Positions 16,575 through 23,541 of a stretch of 64,000 bases of DNA are shown here, in pieces. This DNA is from JAAXHH01 sp965248395. Its GTDB lineage: Bacteria; JAAXHH01. Location: NCBI GenBank assembly GCA_965248395.1, contig OZ252103.1, forward strand, positions 2,976,001 through 3,040,000, given 5' to 3'. A program made the position numbers and the translations under genes. Below the pieces are notes generated by a model. That model did no database searches, had not been told where the DNA came from, and worked only from the letters and a program-made list of their open reading frames with translations. Numbering within the stretch: position 1 is the first letter of the stretch; every line of letters starts with the position of its first letter.

Positions 16575-17615
16575 ATGCCTATCCCCATTGTCCAAGATCA
16601 GCCGAAACCGTTGGAATATGACCCCTACCTCGCCCTTACCGAAACGCAACGGCGACAGTTCGACGAAGACGGCTTCATCCTGATCGAGGACGCCCTCTCC
16701 CCGGAGCACGTCGACCAGCTGATTGATGTAGTGGATTCACTCTACGATGCCTATAGCAGTGCTCACGGAACGTCTGCGGATGCCGCCTACCAGATCCGCA
16801 ACGCCCTGGTCCACCACGAGGAACTGTTCGCGCTGATCGACTATCCGAAGTTACTGCCGCTTATCGTGGACGTCATCGGCGTGAACATCCAGATCCGTAC
16901 TTCCCACGTGGACGTTCGTCCGCCCATGAAAGATCACAAGGGAGGCGAACTGGGCGCGAGTGGCGGTTTCTTCCCCTGGCATGCGGACGGACCCAATTAC
17001 GGCTACCCGATCACCAACGGCATCATTCCCTTCTTCGAGGTGAAGGTCGGCTACTACCTTACAGACCTTACCGAGCACAACAGCGGCGCAATATGCGTGG
17101 TGCGCGGCAGTCATCGGCGTTCACCCGAATTGATTCACGATCCGAACTACCGCATCGATCCGGAGGATATCGTCGAGGTGAACGTCCGACCGGGAACCGC
17201 CATGCTCTGGCGTACGGCCCTTTGGCACTGCCTGACGCCCAACCTGTCCGACCGCACGCGCAAGTGTCTGTACTACGGGTACAACCACCGCTGGCTGCGA
17301 CCAGGGGACTACGACCGACAGGACTCCGACCTGCTGGCGCGCTGCACGCCCGTTCAGCGCCAGTTGCTGGGTTCCAACACCACGGAGGACGCGGTGGTCT
17401 TCCAGGACGGCGATCCAGCCCATCCGGCCTCTCGTTACTGGCGTCCCGAATCCGGAGACGTTCCCCTCGAGGCGTGGGCAGAGGAAAAGCGAAAGATTAA
17501 GATGAAGAAGGAATGGAAACGATGGAAACGAAGGAATACCTTGCCCCCGTACACCGTGGGCGCAGCAGCGGAGGAGGAGGATCATCCAGGGGAACCGGGC
17601 GGTGGCATGAAATAG
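16575..17615 (+). CDS. Phytanoyl-CoA dioxygenase (PhyH) family protein with basic C-terminal tail
   Basis: Fe(II)/2-oxoglutarate oxygenase of 346 residues. Iron ligands are in FFPWHADGPNYG (H-x-D) and LWHCLTPNLSDRTRK, whose Arg would hold 2-oxoglutarate; AICVVRGSHRRSPEL is the usual core strand. ATG 16575 is chosen because AAGGAG precedes it by eight bases. The final 55 residues are strongly charged (KRKIKMKKEWKRWKRR, then EEEDHPGEPGGG) and may be an accretion, because a 26-base repeat overlaps the 3' end. It lies 20 bases after the enolase-superfamily gene and is likely in the same operon. Confidence 0.9.
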   Translation: MPIPIVQDQPKPLEYDPYLALTETQRRQFDEDGFILIEDALSPEHVDQLIDVVDSLYDAYSSAHGTSADAAYQIRNALVHHEELFALIDYPKLLPLIVDVIGVNIQIRTSHVDVRPPMKDHKGGELGASGGFFPWHADGPNYGYPITNGIIPFFEVKVGYYLTDLTEHNSGAICVVRGSHRRSPELIHDPNYRIDPEDIVEVNVRPGTAMLWRTALWHCLTPNLSDRTRKCLYYGYNHRWLRPGDYDRQDSDLLARCTPVQRQLLGSNTTEDAVVFQDGDPAHPASRYWRPESGDVPLEAWAEEKRKIKMKKEWKRWKRRNTLPPYTVGAAAEEEDHPGEPGGGMK

Positions 17616-17668
17616 GCGAAGGAGCAGAGACGTAGGAAGGTCCCAGGGGACCCGGGCGGTGGCATGAA
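17586..17668. repeat. 26-bp imperfect direct repeat at the end of a PhyH gene
   Basis: A unit beginning CCAGGGGA and ending GGCGGTGGCATGAA occurs at 17586-17611 and 17643-17668 with one mismatch. The first copy encodes the last residues of the upstream PhyH (PGEPGGGMK) and the second lies in the intergenic gap, so the unusual tail may have arisen from repeat activity. Confidence 0.65.
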
Positions 17669-17773
17669 CGGGGAGACCGCCTATAACCTGGGGATACCCC
17701 GCGGAGCGAGGCACGGACTTCACCGTAATCAGTACACCTGTCGAAGTACCGAAAACGTAAGGGAATCGCCACG

Positions 17774-18505
17774 ATGACCGAAGCCGAGATCTACGAATTC
17801 GACCTCAATGGGTACATCATCTACCGGAACATGCTGACCGGGGACCAAGTCGACCACATGAACGAGATCCTCGACGGACACCTCCCCGACGAGACCCACG
17901 GGTTCGACTTCCTTACGCTTGACCCGGTGTTCCTGGACCTCATGGCCCATCCCCGGACGCTGGCGATCATCCGGACGATGATCGGGGATTGGCTGCACCT
18001 GGACCATGCCTATGGACTGCAGATGGACACCCTTTCCGTGGAGCGCGGCCACACTCGACCCAACCTGCACGGGGGTCCGAGGACGGACCAGGGCGAGCAC
18101 CAGTACCAGTGGTTCGACGGACAGATGTACAACGGCCTGATCGTGGTCATGTACAACCTTGAGGACGTCAACCCGGGAGACGGCGGGCTCATATGCGTTC
18201 CGGGAAGCCACAAGGCCAACCTGAACTTCAAACCGGAGGTGGATTCACATCTCGTGGCGAATCCCTCGTTCAAGGCGGGGGACATGCTCATCTTCACGGA
18301 AGCCCTGGTGCACGGTACCACGACCTGGACTTCCTCTAATCGGAGACGGGCGCTGTTGTACAAATACTCGCCAGGGCACTCCACGTGGGCCCAGGCCGAC
18401 AGCCTGGACGATGCCCGCGAATTGGCCGCCAATGACCTCCAGCGCGACCTGCTGAGGCCGCCCAGCGTGGGCAAGCGGTCTCCCGTCGTGTTTCCGGAAG
18501 TGTAA
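17774..18505 (+). CDS. Phytanoyl-CoA dioxygenase (PhyH) family protein, atypical metal motif
   Basis: A 243-residue PhyH-type protein. MTEAEIYEFDLNGYIIYRNML is a standard N-terminus, GGLICVPGSHKANL is the core motif, and ALVHGTTTWTSSNRRRALLYKYSP supplies the distal His and Arg. The proximal H-x-D cannot be seen at the expected place; the segment reads NLHGGPRTD, so the carboxylate ligand may be replaced or displaced. The metal site may therefore be altered, as in halogenase-like relatives, or the enzyme may use another Asp. RBS AAGGGA is nine bases before the ATG. It sits between another PhyH and a creatininase-family gene. Confidence 0.85.
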   Translation: MTEAEIYEFDLNGYIIYRNMLTGDQVDHMNEILDGHLPDETHGFDFLTLDPVFLDLMAHPRTLAIIRTMIGDWLHLDHAYGLQMDTLSVERGHTRPNLHGGPRTDQGEHQYQWFDGQMYNGLIVVMYNLEDVNPGDGGLICVPGSHKANLNFKPEVDSHLVANPSFKAGDMLIFTEALVHGTTTWTSSNRRRALLYKYSPGHSTWAQADSLDDARELAANDLQRDLLRPPSVGKRSPVVFPEV

Positions 18506-18536
18506 TCAGTAAAACCAACCAGAAAGAGGCACCAGG

Positions 18537-19352
18537 ATGAACGTACGCGACGAATACCGGTACAATCGCCTGACGTGGGAGGAAATGAACGAGGCGATCG
18601 CCATGCAGAAGGTGGTGGTTCTGCCCACGGGCTCCACCGAGCAGCATGGGAAGCACCTCCCCCTGGACACGGACGCGTTTCTCGTCGAATCGGTCTGCCA
18701 CGAACTCGGCCGCCGCGCCTCCGACCGCGTCCTCGTCCTGCCGACGGTCAGCTATGGGCTGAACCTGCACCATATCGATTTTCCCGGCACGATACACATC
18801 GAGTCCGAGGTGTTTATCGCTTTCTGCCTGAACATCACCAAGAGCGTTGCCTACCATGGGTTTCGCAAGATCCTGCTCGTCAACGGGCACGGATCCAATT
18901 CGCCCCTGGTCGACCTGGTCGCCCGGAAGACGGTGCTGGCCACGGAATCGCTCTGCTTCGCCGCCAACTACTTCACCTTCCTGATCGACGCCTTCAACGA
19001 AGTCAGGGAATCTGAGGTATTGGCTCACGCCGACGAAATGGAGACCTCGCTGTATCTCCACCTCGCCGGCGAGCGCGTTCAGATGGACAAGGCCGCGCCC
19101 GACATCGACCGGGTCGGGAAGTACTTCTCCTCCGACAGCACCGGCACGGTGCGATTCAACGATTTCTGGGGTAGGTGGACGGGCCTGGGGGTCCACGGCG
19201 ACCCGACGCCGGCAACGGCCGAAAAGGGCGGGATCATCTTCGACGCGGCCGTGGACGGCCTGGTGGAACTGGTCGACGATATCCGGGACTGGCCGATCGA
19301 GAAGCGGCGTGACCAGCACACGGGTCCCGTACAGAGCGGGATACGGTGGTAA
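18537..19352 (+). CDS. Creatininase family protein
   Basis: Creatininase-family amidohydrolases open cyclic amides (creatinine, or pterin and cofactor intermediates) using two metals. The metal-binding signature is nearly canonical: GSTEQHGKHLPLDTD (about residues 32-46), LLVNGHGSNS and HADEMETSLYLHL. Length is 271 residues. It is the last co-directional gene of the enolase/PhyH cluster and is 31 bases after the second PhyH. An IS630 element follows it. A second family member lies at 61658-62422, suggesting related ring-opening chemistry in more than one pathway. Confidence 0.92.
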   Translation: MNVRDEYRYNRLTWEEMNEAIAMQKVVVLPTGSTEQHGKHLPLDTDAFLVESVCHELGRRASDRVLVLPTVSYGLNLHHIDFPGTIHIESEVFIAFCLNITKSVAYHGFRKILLVNGHGSNSPLVDLVARKTVLATESLCFAANYFTFLIDAFNEVRESEVLAHADEMETSLYLHLAGERVQMDKAAPDIDRVGKYFSSDSTGTVRFNDFWGRWTGLGVHGDPTPATAEKGGIIFDAAVDGLVELVDDIRDWPIEKRRDQHTGPVQSGIRW

Positions 19353-19380
19353 TAGGCGTTTTCGGCGGATATGTGATCAC

Positions 19381-20544
19381 TAGTACCTACTTGTTTAAAT
19401 TAGAGTATATATCTTCAAGGGTTCTCTGTTTGACCCTGGTCGCCTTCCACTGGAAGGGATGGGCGTTCTCGTTGTAGGCTTCGATGAAGCGGTCCATCGC
19501 CTGTCGCAAGGCCCGTATCGATTTGAACGCGCCGCCTCTCAAGGCCCCTTTCCAGAGGATGCTGAACCAGATTTCGATCTGGTTCATCCAGGAAGCATGC
19601 GTGGGCGTGTAATGGAAATGGACGTTGGGGTGTCGGGGCAGCCATCGCTCGACCTTGGGCTTGTGGGTCCTGAGGTTGTCGAGGATGACGTGGATCTCCC
19701 GGTCGGGCCAGGCCGCGACGATCCCATTCATGAAGGTCAGGAATTGCCGTCTCTTGCGGCGCTTGAAGTGTCCGACCCTGACCAGCCCGGTGGCCACGTC
19801 CAGCGCGGCGAACAACGTGGTGGTTCCGTTGCGCTTGTACTCATGGTTGTAGCCGGTAATCGCCTTGCCGTTGGGCAGTTTGAACCATCCCTGGGTTCGG
19901 TCGAGGGCCTGTATCGCAGGCTTCTCGTCCACGCACAGCACCAACGCATTCTCGGGCGGCTCCAGATACAGGCCCACGATGCTTGCGGCCTTGGCGGCGA
20001 AGTCCGGGTCCGTACTCAGGCACCAGCTGTGGCGCCTGCTCAGGCTGATGCCCTGCTTGCGCAGGACCTGCCAGACGTAGTCGACGCCGATGCCCAGCTT
20101 CTGCGCGATCAAGGGGCCGGTCCAGTTCGTGTAGCCTGGGGGCGGGGCTTCGTCCAGGCAGGAGAGGATGCTCCGCACGGTCGCCTCGGTGTAGCGGGCC
20201 GGCTTGCCGGAACGAGGCTGGTCGGTAAGACCGGCAAGGCCGGACTTATGAAAGCGCCTTCGCCATTTGCTCACCGTGGCTTCGCGGGTGTCCAGCGTGC
20301 GGGCGATGTCCCGGCCGACCTGCCCGCGAAAGGCGGCCAGGATGATCCGGGCGCGGAACGCCATGCGGTGCTCGGTCGTGCCGGAACGCGTCCAGCCCAG
20401 TAGCGTCTGGTAGTCTTCGTCGCTCAGTTCAATCGGGGGCGTCCTGCGGCTCACAGGGGGGTCTCCTCGGTCGGTTATGAGTAAGGATGAAGTCCAATGA
20501 GCACGAAGATAACATATTACCTCTTATTTGTCAAGTAGGTACTA
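19381..20544. mobile_element. IS630-family insertion sequence
   Basis: About 1.16 kb, flanked by inverted repeats TAGTACCTACTTG (19381-19393) and its complement (20532-20544), with a TA at each end as expected for IS630/Tc1-type TA target duplication. It contains one transposase gene. Removal of the element and one TA joins TAC-TA with GTGATC, recreating a TAG stop for the adjacent SDR gene. The repeats are intact, so the copy may be recently mobile. Confidence 0.88.
19387..20454 (-). CDS. IS630 family transposase
   Basis: A 355-residue DDE transposase. An N-terminal helix-turn-helix pair (GRDIARTLDTREATVSKWRRRF and a second winged region near PGYTNWTGPLIAQKLGI) is followed by the catalytic core: Asp in LCVDEKPAIQ, Asp in HVILDNLRTHKP and Glu in HASWMNQIEIWFS. 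These match the IS630 DDE/D arrangement. The reading frame is uninterrupted and nearly fills the element. Transcribed toward the creatininase gene. Confidence 0.95.
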   Translation of the reverse strand: MSRRTPPIELSDEDYQTLLGWTRSGTTEHRMAFRARIILAAFRGQVGRDIARTLDTREATVSKWRRRFHKSGLAGLTDQPRSGKPARYTEATVRSILSCLDEAPPPGYTNWTGPLIAQKLGIGVDYVWQVLRKQGISLSRRHSWCLSTDPDFAAKAASIVGLYLEPPENALVLCVDEKPAIQALDRTQGWFKLPNGKAITGYNHEYKRNGTTTLFAALDVATGLVRVGHFKRRKRRQFLTFMNGIVAAWPDREIHVILDNLRTHKPKVERWLPRHPNVHFHYTPTHASWMNQIEIWFSILWKGALRGGAFKSIRALRQAMDRFIEAYNENAHPFQWKATRVKQRTLEDIYSNLNK

Positions 20545-20919
20545 GTAACTCAGAAAACCGCCGTCCACCAACCACGTGGCGCCGGTGACGAAACTCGCCG
20601 AGTCGCTGGCCAGGAAAACGGCCACGCTGCCGATCTCCTCCGGCCGGCCCCGGCGGTCCAGGGGCGTATGGCGAAAGTACTTTCCCGTGGCGCCCCGGCC
20701 GGATGCCTCTTCTCTCACCTGGGCGCTCTGTTCCGTGTAGATATCCCCCGGCGCGATGGCGTTGACTCGGATCCCGTGAGACGCGAGTTCGATGGCCGCC
20801 GTCCTGGTCAGGCCGTCCATGCCCGCCTTGCTGGCGCAATAGGAGGCGGCACCCTCCTGGGCGGCGAACTGGGCTACGGACGAAATATTGATGATTGAAC
20901 CCACCCATCCCTCTGCCAA
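20542..20919 (-). CDS. C-terminal half of the frameshifted SDR
   Basis: Open frame carrying the catalytic Tyr-x-x-x-Lys (SYCASKAGMDGL), the VNAIAPGDI motif and the C-terminal FVTGATWLVDGG typical of SDR enzymes. It lacks the cofactor-binding half, which is in another frame, so it is not expected to be active alone. Confidence 0.6.
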   Translation of the reverse strand: MAEGWVGSIINISSVAQFAAQEGAASYCASKAGMDGLTRTAAIELASHGIRVNAIAPGDIYTEQSAQVREEASGRGATGKYFRHTPLDRRGRPEEIGSVAVFLASDSASFVTGATWLVDGGFLSY

Positions 20920-21322
20920 TCAGCCGACGTGCGGCCTCCTGGGTCCCGATGAAAGCGCCGGTGAGGTTAATGTCCAGTACGCTGCGCCAGTGTTCGTCCG
21001 TCTCTTCCATGAACGGCCGCGGTGCCAGGGACCGTCCTGTCAGCGCGGCGTTGTTGATCATCACGTCGACGGGCCCCAGGTCATTCTCCGCTTGTTCCAG
21101 CAGTGCGACGACGTCTGTCCGCCGGCTTACGTCGCACCGGCTCGCCCGGACCGAGTGTCCCGCCGCACGCAACTGTTCCGCCTCGCCTTCGGCGATCTCG
21201 ATCCGCCGCTGGCCGATCATGACGGCGGCGCCGGCTTCCACGCAGCAACGGACAATACCGAGACCGATGCCGGTCCCGCCGCCCGTTACGACCACCACCC
21301 GGTTTTTCAACTGGTCACTCAT
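20542..21322 (-). pseudogene. Short-chain dehydrogenase/reductase, frameshifted
   Basis: An SDR of the 3-oxoacyl-ACP reductase type split by one extra G. The N-terminal part (21322 down to about 20905) carries the cofactor motif TGGGTGIGLG, NNAALTG and ends RLIGRGMGG. The C-terminal part continues one frame over as SIINISSVAQF, the catalytic YCASK and ends DGGFLSY. Deleting one G in the run near 20905 restores a normal product of about 259 residues. The stop codon lies in the inverted repeat of the neighbouring IS630. It could be a true pseudogene or a sequencing error in a G run. Confidence 0.85.
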
Positions 21323-21423
21323 AGCATCCTCAGCGGGTTGACGTAATATCGGGGCTGACGCAGTTTTAGAGTCTTAAATTCAATTATCCTGCCCGTCTCC
21401 CGTGTCCTCTTCTTTCTTCTGAT

Positions 21424-22647
21424 TTATGTTTCCTGCTCGTCCATCCAATGGACGACAACCCCTGCCGCACGCTCGACAACGGTCAGGTCACGCTCCGCAA
21501 TCGTACGCACGTCCAGCAGGAAACGATCCCCGGAAAGCCGTCCAAATACGGGTGGCGACTGACGGCGAAAGGCAGCGGCCAGCTGTCGATTCGTCCCGGC
21601 GTTTGGGCAAATCGACACGGCGCGGGAGGGCAACTGCTGAACCGGCAAGGCACCGCCGCCGATTTTGGCATGGGATGCTACCACCGTCACGTCCGCCCGC
21701 TCCGCAAAGCGCGCTCGTAGCAGATCCGCCAAAGTACACGCCCGGGACTCGAGTTGCCCGGCAGTCATCGCGATCATGCCGGTGACGGCGTGCTCCCGGA
21801 CCAGTTCATCGGGATGATGAAACAGCTCCAGCGTCGCCCCCAGGGCGGCGTAGACCATCTTGTCTGCGCGGAACGCCCGCATCAGCGGGTCCTTCTTCAT
21901 CCTGTCGAGGAGATCCCGCCGCCCGGCGATGATCCCGGCCTGGGGACCGCCAAGCAGCTTGTCTCCACTGAAACAGACCGCGTCGACTCCGCGTTCCAGG
22001 GCCTCACGCACGGTATGGCCGCTGTCGAGTCCGTAGGCGGACAGACCGGTCATGGCGCCGCTCCCCTGGTCGTACACGACAGGGATGCCGGTTTCCCTGC
22101 CCAGGGAGACCAGGTCCTCGAGGGAGACGGATTCGTCGTGGCCCGCAATATCGAAATTGCTGCGGTGGACCGCCATGAAGAGGGCCGTACTTTCGGTCAC
22201 GGCGGCCCGGTAGTCCTCCACTTCCGTGTGATTGGTCGCGCCGACGCCCACGAGGCGGACCCCGCCCGCCGCCATGACGTCGGGCATGCGGAACGACCCC
22301 CCGATTTCCACCAGTTGGCCGCGGGAGATGACAACCTCGCGGTCCAGCGCGAGGGCGTGAAGGATCAGCATCACCGCGGCGGCGTTGTTGTTCACCACGA
22401 TCGCAGACTCCGCCCCGGTCAGCCCGCATAGCGTATCGGACACCAGATCGTGCCGCGAACCTCTCTTGCCCGATGCGGCGTCGATTTCCAGCGTGCAGTA
22501 CCCTTCGATCACCTCGAGCACGGCCCCGAGTGCGGCGCCGGACAGCGGTGCCCGGCCCAGTCCTGTATGGAGGATAACGCCCGTACCGTTCACGGCAGGT
22601 TTCAGTGGGCCTGGGAACACGGGGGGATCATCTGGTTTCGGAGGCAT
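21424..22647 (-). CDS. selA: L-seryl-tRNA(Sec) selenium transferase SelA, N-terminally short
   Basis: SelA is a PLP enzyme converting seryl-tRNA(Sec) to selenocysteyl-tRNA(Sec) with selenophosphate. Conserved blocks are clear: NGTGVILHTGLGRAPL, VVNNNAAAVMLIL, ISRGQLVEIGGSFRMPDVM, and the PLP-lysine motif FSGDKLLGGPQAG with K230. The protein has only about 18 residues before the NGTG block, about 60 fewer than E. coli SelA (463 residues), so the N-terminal domain known to contact tRNA-Sec is missing. An in-frame TAG lies upstream with no start between, so the short form is not a start-site choice. selB and selC are 15 kb away on the other strand. Confidence 0.9.
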   Translation of the reverse strand: MPPKPDDPPVFPGPLKPAVNGTGVILHTGLGRAPLSGAALGAVLEVIEGYCTLEIDAASGKRGSRHDLVSDTLCGLTGAESAIVVNNNAAAVMLILHALALDREVVISRGQLVEIGGSFRMPDVMAAGGVRLVGVGATNHTEVEDYRAAVTESTALFMAVHRSNFDIAGHDESVSLEDLVSLGRETGIPVVYDQGSGAMTGLSAYGLDSGHTVREALERGVDAVCFSGDKLLGGPQAGIIAGRRDLLDRMKKDPLMRAFRADKMVYAALGATLELFHHPDELVREHAVTGMIAMTAGQLESRACTLADLLRARFAERADVTVVASHAKIGGGALPVQQLPSRAVSICPNAGTNRQLAAAFRRQSPPVFGRLSGDRFLLDVRTIAERDLTVVERAAGVVVHWMDEQET

Positions 22648-22719
22648 GGCTTGTCCGGTTCGGAAAGGATGGAAGTGCTGTGAGATTTGAGAAACCTAGC
22701 TGTGAATTCGTGGCCCTGC

Positions 22720-23436
22720 TCACCACCGGCCCTTGATTGCATCGGCCATCCGAGCCGTGAATTCGGTCCAGGGAAACGCGGGGCCGGGATCGATTTTCCG
22801 GTCCGGCGCGATATCGCTGTGCCGGACGATGTTGGCCATCGGTATACGGTAACCTTCCACGAGGCTTCGGGACAGGTTGATCACCTGTTCGAACTGGTCC
22901 GGGGGATAGGGTGTCCACCAGTTTCCTCCCAGCCACACGGGTGGCAGGCCGGTGTACGGCGTCGTGTACTCCTCCGGCCAACGGAAAAACTGCCCGTTCC
23001 GTTTCTCGAGCCGGCCGCAGTTCACGATTTCTATGCCCAGAGACCACGGATTGCAGCCGTCCCGTCCCCGCCACTGGCTCACCCCGCAGTGCCAGGCGCA
23101 GTCCTCGTCGCGGACCATCTGGCGCACGGCCCCGTCCAGTCCCACGATGTAATGGCAACTGACGCGCCTTTCGGGATCCCTGAAGATGGAGACGCACTCC
23201 TCCAGCGACGGACCATCCGTGTAGTGCAGTACCAGCATGTCGATACGGGCCGTACCACGGCTCGAATGATAAAGGGCCGGAGTATAGGGTATTGGGGGGA
23301 GATGGCCAGGCATTTCCAAGGGTGCCCCGTAGACCGTTCGAAATCGTTGTCGGATCGTTGTAAAATACGCTTGCAGTGGGCTCAAGGCAACGGATAACAC
23401 GGCCTTGACAAGGCCTTTCCACCCGATGTCACTCAT
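22720..23436 (-). CDS. ampD: N-acetylmuramoyl-L-alanine amidase, AmpD type
   Basis: AmpD-type zinc amidases cleave the muramyl-peptide amide bond during peptidoglycan recycling. Zinc-ligand and core motifs are present: MLVLHYTDG, WHCGVSQWRGRDGCNPWSLGIEIVN, and RHSDIAPDRKIDPGPAFPW, the family's hallmark C-terminal block. The start is uncertain; I chose ATG 23436 (238 residues), which leaves room for the divergent promoter. An ATG at 23313 would yield only the catalytic domain. The N-terminal 40 residues are partly hydrophobic. Divergent from the ferredoxin oxidoreductase gene. Confidence 0.85.
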   Translation of the reverse strand: MSDIGWKGLVKAVLSVALSPLQAYFTTIRQRFRTVYGAPLEMPGHLPPIPYTPALYHSSRGTARIDMLVLHYTDGPSLEECVSIFRDPERRVSCHYIVGLDGAVRQMVRDEDCAWHCGVSQWRGRDGCNPWSLGIEIVNCGRLEKRNGQFFRWPEEYTTPYTGLPPVWLGGNWWTPYPPDQFEQVINLSRSLVEGYRIPMANIVRHSDIAPDRKIDPGPAFPWTEFTARMADAIKGRW

Positions 23437-23447
23437 CGATGCGCCGG

Positions 23448-23476
23448 TTGACAGGGCACAGATGGACGGGTATACT
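23448..23476 (+). promoter_or_regulatory. Strong sigma70 promoter for the indolepyruvate oxidoreductase gene
   Basis: TTGACA (23448-23453), exactly 17 bases, then TATACT (23471-23476). This is near-consensus and lies 66 bases upstream of the start codon, in the gap between divergent genes. Confidence 0.75.
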
Positions 23477-23541
23477 ACGTCCATGGGAAACCCGTCCTTA
23501 TCCGCCTCCTCCAGAGCGCCTTTCGAACGCGCGCCATCCCG

